Shown: positions 28,623 to 35,698 of the stretch, piece after piece | Layout of the letters: every line of letters begins with the position of its first letter | Numbering within the stretch: position 1 is the stretch's first letter | NCBI RefSeq assembly: GCF_005696555.1 | Contig: NZ_CP040005.1 | Span: 992,001-1,056,000 of the forward strand | Source of the DNA: Actinomyces sp. oral taxon 171 str. F0337 | GTDB lineage: Bacteria; Actinomycetota; Actinomycetes; Actinomycetales; Actinomycetaceae | Length of the DNA stretch: 64,000 nucleotides | Direction of reading: 5' to 3' | The notes under the pieces: model-generated | What the model saw: the letters and a program-made list of their open reading frames with translations, nothing else | The model's database searches: none | Told to the model about the DNA's origin: nothing | Translations under genes and position numbers: made by a program

Positions 28623-29663
28623 TCACCTCGCCCTTCGGGGGCTGGGGAAGGGGTTGGGTGCTCCGATGATGGAGGGCATCCGCAGGTAGAGGACCAGGAC
28701 TGCCGCCATACCGACCTGAGGTATCCAGAGCCGGCTACTGGTGACAAGGCTGCCTGCCGCCAGGGCACAGCACGAGGCCGCGGCCAGGGTCACCAGAAGG
28801 GCCGATGCCCAGTGCGGCCATCCGGCACAGACAAGGCGCTGGTAGACATGAAGCCGGTGCGACTCATACCAGCACTGGCCTGCTCTTATCCGCATCCACA
28901 GGGTGTAGCCGGTATCCGCCAGAAGCACGAGGACCGGGGCGACTGCCGCCTCCACGGCCACACCCTGGGCAAAGCAGGCCGTGACAGCGAAGGCCCAGGC
29001 AGCGCCCAGGGCGTAGGAACCGGAGTCGCCCAGGAACACCTTGGCGCGAGGCGTATTGAAGGGCAGGAAACCGAGGCACGCGCCGGCCACCGAGATCATG
29101 ACGAGCCCCAGGCCGGGAACCGGGGCCACGATCGCCACCTGGACGTACCACAGGGAGGTCATCAGGGCGTGGCTGCATGCCAGACCGTTGGCGCCGTCCA
29201 TGAAGTTCGTGGCGTTGACCAGCGCGGCCGTGCCCACACAGACCACCGGGGTCCACCACAGTGAGACCTCGAAGGCGGTGTGCATCACCAGTCCGAGTGC
29301 TGCGCCCAGGGCGAGCTGGAGAACCAGGCGAGTTCTGACAGACACTGAGAACAGGTCCTCGATCAGTCCGAGCATCGCGAACGCGAGCACGGTCGCCAGA
29401 CCCATGAGAGCGACGTCGAGCCTGGTCATTGTGTGGACAGTGCCTCGTTGGTGTGCTGCAGCGAGGATGGTTGTCCAGGTGGCGAGTGAGGCGGCCAGGA
29501 CGATGGCGAGTCCACCGCCGCGGGGAACAGGACGTCGGTGGAGAGACCTGTCCACGGGGACGTCCATGACTCGTGCCCTCTTCAGGAGTGGGATCACAGC
29601 CGCAGTCAAGGAAGCGGAAACGGCCGCCGTCACGGCGAGCCCGCTCAGGAGCAAGGTGGTCAT
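28623..29663 (-). CDS. Polyprenyl-phosphate sugar-1-phosphate transferase (MraY/WecA/TagO family)
   Basis: A 346-residue membrane protein with about 10 helices that would load the first sugar phosphate on undecaprenyl phosphate and start polymer synthesis. Motifs: DVPVDRSLHRRPVPRGGGLA after helix 1, NATNFMDGANGLACSHA (the NxxNxxDGxxGL signature) and FLGDSGSYALGA. ATG 29663 overlaps the stop of the preceding membrane protein (ATGA). Being in this operon rather than the mur cluster, it is likely the TagO/WecA-type initiator and not MraY itself. Confidence 0.88.
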   Translation of the reverse strand: MTTLLLSGLAVTAAVSASLTAAVIPLLKRARVMDVPVDRSLHRRPVPRGGGLAIVLAASLATWTTILAAAHQRGTVHTMTRLDVALMGLATVLAFAMLGLIEDLFSVSVRTRLVLQLALGAALGLVMHTAFEVSLWWTPVVCVGTAALVNATNFMDGANGLACSHALMTSLWYVQVAIVAPVPGLGLVMISVAGACLGFLPFNTPRAKVFLGDSGSYALGAAWAFAVTACFAQGVAVEAAVAPVLVLLADTGYTLWMRIRAGQCWYESHRLHVYQRLVCAGWPHWASALLVTLAAASCCALAAGSLVTSSRLWIPQVGMAAVLVLYLRMPSIIGAPNPFPSPRRAR

Positions 29664-30142
29664 GAAGCCGGCTCCAGAGCCCGTGGTGCTTGAGCCCGCC
29701 ATCTCAGTCGGTGCCGCCACTGGTCAGCCACGGCGATGACCGACCCGGCGAGACTGGCGGTCCACGGCAGAAGGTGGACCTTCGTGACGAGGTCGAGGAA
29801 GCAGGAACCGAGTGCGAACCCGGCCCCTGCCACGATGACGAACGGCATGACTCGTATGGAGGCCCACGGCCAGTAGTGCCATGTCACGCACCAGGCGGTC
29901 ATCTGAATGAGAGCAGCGGCCGTGACTCCTATCAGAAGCATGTGCGGATGAAGAATTCGATGCGGTGATAAAAACGTTCTGATAAGGGTCGCCAGGAAGA
30001 GCCATAGCGTCCAGGAGGCCATGTCTCGGGTAACTGCCGATAAATCGGACGGGAGGCCGGGTGCTGAAGTGGCCGCGGAGGGGATGCTTGAGATGGTGCA
30101 GGAAGGTTGGGGGAGGGGGCGGGCGGGAACTGCTGTGACCAC
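29660..30142 (-). CDS. Small membrane protein of unknown function, first gene of the export operon
   Basis: A 160-residue protein I do not recognise. GTG 30142 has GGAGG 6 bases before it, so I prefer it to ATG 30022, which lacks a ribosome site. With this start the first 40 residues are Ser/Pro/Ala-rich. Three or four membrane segments follow (about 42-58, 67-85, 95-112, 120-140). The stop overlaps the transferase start (ATGA), so it is co-translated with the initiator enzyme and may be an accessory membrane subunit. Confidence 0.6.
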   Translation of the reverse strand: MVTAVPARPLPQPSCTISSIPSAATSAPGLPSDLSAVTRDMASWTLWLFLATLIRTFLSPHRILHPHMLLIGVTAAALIQMTAWCVTWHYWPWASIRVMPFVIVAGAGFALGSCFLDLVTKVHLLPWTASLAGSVIAVADQWRHRLRWRAQAPRALEPAS

Positions 30143-30617
30143 TGGTGACCTCCGATCTTCTGGGAAGATAAAGGCCCGGGGGGTGGCCTTCTTTGCTCGT
30201 TTTCTTATAACGGTAGTTGTGTCGAAGAGCCGGAAAAGCGATAGTCGTCATGATTGACTTGTCTGCAATCAGACTGTGATGTTCAGGGTTTGTCGTGACG
30301 GCCTCGAAACCGCTCGTAATCGTTGCGATACTGCGGAATGGCGGGACTCTGTCACATGATGGCCTCAGCTTGTGGTGGCCTGGGGTGAGGGGTGGGGTGG
30401 CGGTTTCGCGTATTCATTGGGTTAAGCGATAGCGGGTGACGACCGACATAGTTGAAAGCTTGCCTCAGGGGGGTAACAAAGGAATCTTGGGGTCGGCCTC
30501 GCACCTAGACTTAGCGGCGAGCGCATTCAACCGCCATGCGCGCAACCAACGACAATGCGATCGGTTCTTGTGTGATTCATACAAAAATCGATGACCCCAA
30601 CCATGAGGACAATCCCA
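30143..30617. other. AT-rich divergent intergenic region of the wall-polymer locus
   Basis: No gene is seen in these 475 bases. On the minus strand, toward the export operon, there is a -10 like TATAAG (plus 30204-30209) and a leader hairpin AAGGCC-N8-GGCCTT. Toward tagD copy 2 are a TTGACT (30254-30259) followed by GTCTG-CAAT-CAGAC (30261-30274), and TAGACT (30506-30511) as a -10 candidate. None of these promoters is certain. Confidence 0.4.
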
Positions 30618-31037
30618 ATGAAACGCGTCATCACCTACGGCTCCTTCGACCTGCTCCACTATGGGCACATCGACCTGCTGCGTCGGGCCAAGGCGATGGG
30701 TGACTATCTCATTGTCGCTCTGTCGACCGACGAGTTCAGTGCCTCCAAGGGGAAGCGCGCCTACTTCTCCTATGAGCAGCGCAAGGCCATGCTTGAGGCC
30801 GTTCGCTATGTCGACATGGTCGTTCCCGAGCAGACCTGGGGGCAGAAGAGCCGAGACGTCGATGAGTACGGCATTGATGTCTTCGTCATCGGCGATGACT
30901 GGATCGGCACCTTCGACGAGCAGCTCGAAGGCCGCTGCGAGATCGCCTACCTCCCGCGGACCCCGGAGATCGGCTCCGCTCAGATGCGGCCGTGCGACGA
31001 GGGGCGGGAGGTCGTCCAGGAGGCTCTCGCGCAGTGA
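30618..31037 (+). CDS. tagD: Glycerol-3-phosphate cytidylyltransferase-like protein, copy 2 (altered C-terminus)
   Basis: A 139-residue paralogue of the 12.8-kb tagD. ATG 30618 (GAGGA 8 bases upstream) gives MKRVITYGSFDLLHYGH with the intact HxGH motif and nearly the same first 115 residues. At the C-terminal signature it diverges: copy 1 has RTPEVSTTRIKSDM, copy 2 has RTPEIGSAQMRPCDEG and then an acidic/Ala tail. The conserved Ser-Thr-Thr that contacts CTP in TagD is missing, so activity is doubtful or altered. It is convergent with the deacetylase, 6 bases apart. Confidence 0.85.
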   Translation: MKRVITYGSFDLLHYGHIDLLRRAKAMGDYLIVALSTDEFSASKGKRAYFSYEQRKAMLEAVRYVDMVVPEQTWGQKSRDVDEYGIDVFVIGDDWIGTFDEQLEGRCEIAYLPRTPEIGSAQMRPCDEGREVVQEALAQ

Positions 31038-31043
31038 GCGCTC

Positions 31044-31904
31044 TCAGACGTGACGATTGTGTCCGGCGCCGAAGTAGACGTCATCGAGCGTGGCTGTCTG
31101 CAGTGAGCGCTGACGCAGAATATCGATGATCTGACCGTAGACGTGGGTGACGGTGGGGAAGTTTGCGTGACCGATGACGATGTGCTGCGCAAGCAGCCAC
31201 TTCTGGGCCTCACCGAGAAGGACCTCCGGCGTGAGCTGTCCGGAGTCTCCGAACGAGCCGTACCACATGGTCGTGGTCGAGTAGCCCACTTTGGCGCAGA
31301 CCGAGTCGGTGACGGAGCTGCGGCCGCCGTAGGGAGGACGGATGAAGGGTGCCCCTGTGACACCGTAGGTGTTGCGCAGCAGATTCTCGCACTGGGTGAG
31401 CTCGTCGATGATCTCGCCCTCCGACAGCGTCGTCAGGTCGGGGTGCGTCCAGGTGTGGTTCGCCAGCTGAACCTGCCCCGATTCCACCAGAGGCTTCATC
31501 TTGTCCCGGTTGTCGGTCCAGCTCGGGTAGCAACCTGTGACGAAGAAGGTCAGGCGGACTCCCGAGTCCCTGGCGAAGTCCAGGTAGGCGTCCACGACCG
31601 AGGAGTCGACGCCGTCGTCGATGGTGATGGCAAGGACGTTGCCGACGTTCTCCGGCAGTCCGGTGATGAGCGAGTCCGCCGGACTGGGAGCGGGCAGTGA
31701 CGGCGGGCCGTCCTGAAGGTGGAGCGGGTTGAGTGAGGGCGTTGGTGAGGGTGTGGGTGAGGGTGATGCCGAGGTCAGGGGCGAGGCCTGCGCCGGGGAT
31801 GAGGCTGGTGAGGAGGAATGAGCTGTCGGTTGCGTGGTGTTGCAGGCGCTGAGGCAGCCTGCGGTTCCGGCGGCCAGGGCGAGTAGGAAGTCGCGGCGTT
31901 GCAT
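31044..31904 (-). CDS. Lipoprotein polysaccharide deacetylase (NodB domain)
   Basis: A 286-residue exported enzyme. The N-terminus RRDFLLALAAGTAGCLSAC combines a twin-arginine-like start with a lipobox (LSAC, Cys about 21), then a Ser/Pro/Thr linker to about residue 75. The NodB domain has AITIDDGVD (catalytic/metal Asp pair), NHTWTHPDL (HxxxH metal site), RPPYGGRSSVTD and IVIGHANF, so the metal triad is complete. The family removes N- or O-acetyl groups from peptidoglycan, chitin or surface glycans. Its place beside tagD suggests wall polymer or peptidoglycan as substrate. Confidence 0.9.
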   Translation of the reverse strand: MQRRDFLLALAAGTAGCLSACNTTQPTAHSSSPASSPAQASPLTSASPSPTPSPTPSLNPLHLQDGPPSLPAPSPADSLITGLPENVGNVLAITIDDGVDSSVVDAYLDFARDSGVRLTFFVTGCYPSWTDNRDKMKPLVESGQVQLANHTWTHPDLTTLSEGEIIDELTQCENLLRNTYGVTGAPFIRPPYGGRSSVTDSVCAKVGYSTTTMWYGSFGDSGQLTPEVLLGEAQKWLLAQHIVIGHANFPTVTHVYGQIIDILRQRSLQTATLDDVYFGAGHNRHV

Positions 31905-32054
31905 GGGAGGGGCTTTCTCGAAGGTGGATTGTCAGAGCATCGAGCACCTGCTCCGCCGGCCGGGGCGCCGGAGTGAGTGAGCTGCTTTGTTACTCGGGAC
32001 GCAGGTAAACGGCTGAAGCCTTCGCTGTCCGCTGTCCACCTGCGCTACGAAGAC

Positions 32055-32073
32055 GGCAGCGTCGTTTGCTGCC
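32055..32073 (-). terminator. Hairpin downstream of tRNA-His
   Basis: GGCAGC and GCTGCC (6-bp arms, 7-base loop) lie about 45 bases past the tRNA 3' end on its strand, followed by GTCTTCG. A weak but plausible terminator. Confidence 0.35.
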
Positions 32074-32116
32074 TAGGAGGATGGAGAGATGGGGTTGCGG
32101 CACGATCCGCAATCAG

Positions 32117-32193
32117 TGGGGTGGCTGACGGGGTTTGAACCCGCGACCTCCTGGACCACAACCAGGCGCTCTGCCGACTGAGCTACAGCCACC
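32117..32193 (-). tRNA. tRNA-His (anticodon GTG)
   Basis: A complete cloverleaf on the minus strand. The acceptor GTGGCTG/CAGCCAC is perfect, the anticodon arm is CCTGG-TTGTGGT-CCAGG, and the T arm is CGGGG-type with TTCAAAC. The extra G-1 (32193) faces C73 (32120), the identity pair of histidine tRNA, and CCA is encoded at 32119-32117. Confidence 0.95.
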
Positions 32194-32310
32194 GTGTACG
32201 GCATTACCGCAACGAATCGGTACTGTATCCGCTCATCTCCCCGCACGCCAAACTGGGCTCGGTGCACTACGTCACGTCGTGCGGGTGCTCTGAGGGCGTC
32301 GTCGCTCCGG

Positions 32311-32934
32311 TCACCTGGTGGGCGTGCTCAGGATCCGCTCGGCCACGTCCTTGCACTCCTGGGAGCTGGGTCCCTCCCCGCTGGGGAACAGGACCTCGCG
32401 GTAGTAGCGCAGCTCGTCGATGGACTCCAGGATGTCTGCCAGTGCACGGTGCCCGCCGGCCTTCTTCGGCGCGTGGAAGAAGGTCCTGGGGTACCAGCGC
32501 TTGGCCAGCTCCTTGAGGGAGGAGACATCCACGATCCGGTAGTGGAGGTGCTTGATGAGATCTGGCATGTCGCGGGCCAGGAACGCCTTGTCCGTGCCCA
32601 CGGAGTTCCCCGCGAGCTGGGCGGTGCGCGCCTCGGGCACGAGAGAGGTCACATAGTTCAGGACCGTCTCGCGGGCGGCCTCCATCGTCACCCCGTCCTC
32701 CAGGTCGGCAAGGAGACCGGAGGAGGTGTGCATGTTTCGCACATAGTCGTCCATCTGCTCCAGCGCGGCGGCGGGAGGCTTGATGAGCACATCGATTCCG
32801 TCCGCCAGGGGCTTGAGCTCGTAGTCGGTGACGATAACGGCGACCTCGATGAGCGCGTCGGCGCTCTGGTCCAGGCCTGTCATCTCACAGTCGATCCACA
32901 CCAGCGGGTCAGAGGTTGTCATCTGCTTGCTCAC
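32311..32934 (-). CDS. orn: Oligoribonuclease
   Basis: A protein of about 207 residues, the DnaQ-fold 3'-5' exonuclease that finishes RNA decay by hydrolysing di- and short oligoribonucleotides. The DEDDh motifs are visible: VWIDCEMTGLD (D, E), GNSVGTDKAFLARDMP (D) and HRALADILESIDELRYY (H, D). GTG 32934 is chosen because TACAGT ends 7 bases before it, suggesting a leaderless start. ATG 32952 and ATG 32922 are alternatives. The enzyme is normally a housekeeping gene in Actinobacteria. Confidence 0.93.
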   Translation of the reverse strand: MSKQMTTSDPLVWIDCEMTGLDQSADALIEVAVIVTDYELKPLADGIDVLIKPPAAALEQMDDYVRNMHTSSGLLADLEDGVTMEAARETVLNYVTSLVPEARTAQLAGNSVGTDKAFLARDMPDLIKHLHYRIVDVSSLKELAKRWYPRTFFHAPKKAGGHRALADILESIDELRYYREVLFPSGEGPSSQECKDVAERILSTPTR

Positions 32935-33105
32935 GGGAGCCACTGTAGTCATGTCGTCGAGCTTGAGGACATGGACCCTCTCACGAGGGCGGTGAGACTC
33001 GAGGTGCGATTCACGGCCATCTCCTGGTGGAGCAAGTCCGATGCTGCGAAGATCGCGATAAGGTCTCCATGAAGCCTGACAGCCCTTGAGTAACACGGAG
33101 CACTG

Positions 33106-35613
33106 ATGTCCCAAAGCCCGGCCCCCCGTCACCTCGGAAGCTCCTACATCATGGAGACCCGGATCGGTGCGGGTGCCCAGGGAGAGGTCTGGCGCGGTCG
33201 GCGCACTGACGCCCGCGAGACCCTGGCCTTCAAGGTACTGCGTGCCGACCTGGTGGAGAATCCCGACGTCGTGGAGCGCTTCATCAAGGAGCGCTCCACC
33301 CTGCTGCGGGTGCGCAGCCCCTTCGTTGTCGCCATTCGCGACGTCGTTATCGAGGGCGCCACCTTCGCGATCGTCATGGACTACGTCAACGGTGGCGACC
33401 TACGGGATCTGCTGAGGACTCACGGCTGTCTGCCGCCTGCGCAGGTGGCGTCCCTGGGGACGCGTATCGCTCAGGGACTGTCCGCGGTTCACCAGGCCGG
33501 CGTGATCCACCGGGACATCAAACCCGCCAACGTCCTGCTCAGCTCACGTCCCAGCAGGGGTGGTGACCCGGCTGAGACGGTTGCCATCGGTACTGCCCCG
33601 GGAGACGGTGTGCCGGAGACCGTTGTGCCCCGACTGGCGGACTTCGGGGTGGCGCGCATCTGCGACACCTTCTCCGCCTCCCACATCACGGGAGCCATCG
33701 GTACGCCGCTGTACATGGCGCCGGAGATTCTGTCCATGCAGGCCCCCACCTCAGCCGCCGACATCTACTCGCTGGGCATCATGCTCTACGAGGTGAGCTG
33801 TGGGACGACGCCGTTCGTGGGGGAGCCCGCCCAGCTGCTCAGTCAGCACGCCCGCCGTGACGCGGGTCGACCGGTCGGTGTTCCTGACCCGTTGTGGGAG
33901 CTCATCGCCTCGATGACCTCCAAGCAGCCCGGTATGCGTCCCTCCATCGAGGATGTCGCCCAGCGCCTGGACGTCATGCAGTCGGCGCTGGCGGGCCTGC
34001 CCGCCGCACCGAGGCTCGCGTCGCCGCCGCAGTCAACGGCCTCGCTCGTTCCCTACGACTGGGACGCCCCTCCGTCCGCGGATCCGATGGCGCCGCCGGT
34101 GACGCCCTCGAATCCCTCAGCGACCTCGGCCACGATGGCGATCGTCCCGGAGGCGCCGACTCTGGTCAGTGGGCAGCAGTACGCCCCCAGCCCGGGACAG
34201 GTTCCTCTCAGCCCGGGGCCTGCGGGGACCGGTGGTTTCGCCGCTCCTGGGATGTCGGCAGCCCCCGGTGTCTCCAGCCCTTCCGGACCCGCTTTCTACG
34301 GCCAACCGGGTGCGCAGTACTCGGCGGCTGCGGCGGTCGGACCGCAGTCCGGCGCGCGTCATCGGTGGCGGCGTCGTCGGTGGGTGGCTGTGGCCGCCGT
34401 GGTCACTGTCCTGGCAGTGGTGGGGGCGAGCGCGACCTGGTGGTACTTCTTCTCCGGGCAGGAGATCGGCAACCGGTGGCCGGCGGCTCTGCCTGCGGGC
34501 AACGGTGTCCAGGAGGACCTGCGATACTCGGAGGTCTCCGAACCCGTCATGTCCGCTGACAGGACCACGATGGCCTTCGAGCAGGGCGGCGATGCGAGGC
34601 TCGTCGATCTCACGAAGAGCACGACGACGCCGGTGTGGAAGGGCGAGTGCTACAAGGTCCGGCCCTGGGTCGGTGGCTCGATGCTCTGCACCACAACCAG
34701 TGACGAGTCCACGGTGATCGGGGCCGCGGGCAAGACCTCTCAGGCGCCCTTCTCCAAGAAATCCTTCTACATCGGCGCGACGCCGGACCTCGGCATCGTG
34801 TCGGACGATGGGGAGACCTCCGACGGCGGCCCCATGAGGGGGTACGACGCCTCCGGCAAGGAGAAGTGGAGTGCTTCGGGCCAGTACAAGGGAGGCCGGG
34901 TCGATAACGGCTTCATCCTCACCTACGAGATCAAGTCGCGACAGTTCCAGGTGCTGTCGGCCAAGACCGGTGAGGTGCTCGTCTCGGAGCCCGGCAAGCA
35001 ACCGGACTCGGAGTTCGACAAGCGCACTCGATTCCCCGGCGGATTCAATATCGGGTCCGGGCCGGAGGCCTTCTCGCGAGTGACGTCCTCGGGTGCCACG
35101 ATCTACAAGGCCAACGGCAGTGAGGCGGCCACCGTCTCAGGCAAGTTCTCGGAGAAGCACTGGTGGGCTGCGTCAGCACCACTGGATGCCTCGTCACTGA
35201 AGGACGCCTACTCCTCCTTGGCGAAGGCATCGTCCTCGACCACCCCGGTCATCGGCCCCGGAGGTACGGTCGACGTCGTCGTCGACACCAGTGCCTGCGC
35301 GGCCAAGGTCGGCAGCAAGAAGCTCGAGCTGCCCGAGTTCTCGCAGAGCGAGGGGTGCCACATCAGGCCCATTGGTCTGCTGAGCGACGGACAGGTGCTG
35401 GTGGAGGTCGGAGAGTACAGTTTCTCCGATAGTGATCCGGGGAACCTTGTTGTTGCCGTGTCGCCCGATACGGGCAGGGTCGGCTGGAAGGTTCCCGGCG
35501 CCTACGGCGGCACCGTCGTTCCCGCGAAGGACCAGAGCGACGCCCGTCTGCTGGTCGCACAAGGACCTACCTCTACCTTTGATCTGGTGGTCTCCAGCAT
35601 CACCAGCAAGTAG
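33106..35613 (+). CDS. Membrane Ser/Thr protein kinase with extracellular sensor-like domain
   Basis: An 835-residue receptor-type kinase. The Hanks-type kinase domain spans about residues 14-290: GAGAQGEVW loop, Lys in FKVL, VIHRDIKPANVLL catalytic loop (about 135), DFGVAR (about 178) and GTPLYMAPE. A Pro/Ser-rich stretch (about 295-420) leads to one membrane helix (about 426-450). The roughly 380 outer residues have repeated strand-turn patterns resembling a PQQ/WD-type beta-propeller, with no PASTA repeats. GGAG precedes the ATG. It is convergent to the FHA-containing ABC exporter, whose FHA domains may read its phosphorylation. Confidence 0.92.
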   Translation: MSQSPAPRHLGSSYIMETRIGAGAQGEVWRGRRTDARETLAFKVLRADLVENPDVVERFIKERSTLLRVRSPFVVAIRDVVIEGATFAIVMDYVNGGDLRDLLRTHGCLPPAQVASLGTRIAQGLSAVHQAGVIHRDIKPANVLLSSRPSRGGDPAETVAIGTAPGDGVPETVVPRLADFGVARICDTFSASHITGAIGTPLYMAPEILSMQAPTSAADIYSLGIMLYEVSCGTTPFVGEPAQLLSQHARRDAGRPVGVPDPLWELIASMTSKQPGMRPSIEDVAQRLDVMQSALAGLPAAPRLASPPQSTASLVPYDWDAPPSADPMAPPVTPSNPSATSATMAIVPEAPTLVSGQQYAPSPGQVPLSPGPAGTGGFAAPGMSAAPGVSSPSGPAFYGQPGAQYSAAAAVGPQSGARHRWRRRRWVAVAAVVTVLAVVGASATWWYFFSGQEIGNRWPAALPAGNGVQEDLRYSEVSEPVMSADRTTMAFEQGGDARLVDLTKSTTTPVWKGECYKVRPWVGGSMLCTTTSDESTVIGAAGKTSQAPFSKKSFYIGATPDLGIVSDDGETSDGGPMRGYDASGKEKWSASGQYKGGRVDNGFILTYEIKSRQFQVLSAKTGEVLVSEPGKQPDSEFDKRTRFPGGFNIGSGPEAFSRVTSSGATIYKANGSEAATVSGKFSEKHWWAASAPLDASSLKDAYSSLAKASSSTTPVIGPGGTVDVVVDTSACAAKVGSKKLELPEFSQSEGCHIRPIGLLSDGQVLVEVGEYSFSDSDPGNLVVAVSPDTGRVGWKVPGAYGGTVVPAKDQSDARLLVAQGPTSTFDLVVSSITSK

Positions 35614-35636
35614 GAGCGCACGCGGCATGTAGGGCG

Positions 35637-35670
35637 CGGGGTGCCGACCAGCTCTGTGGTCGGCACCCCG
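35637..35670. terminator. Bidirectional terminator between kinase and FHA-ABC gene
   Basis: CGGGGTGCCGACCA (35637-35650) and its exact complement (35657-35670) form a 14-bp stem with a 6-base loop between two convergent stops. No T-run follows, as is common in this group. Confidence 0.75.
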
Positions 35671-35698
35671 GAGTTCGTGTCGGGAGTGCTGACAGGGA

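Noticed and set aside
32194..33072. 292-codon plus-strand frame over orn
   Set aside because: It is antisense to the DEDD-motif oligoribonuclease and begins inside tRNA-His sequence.
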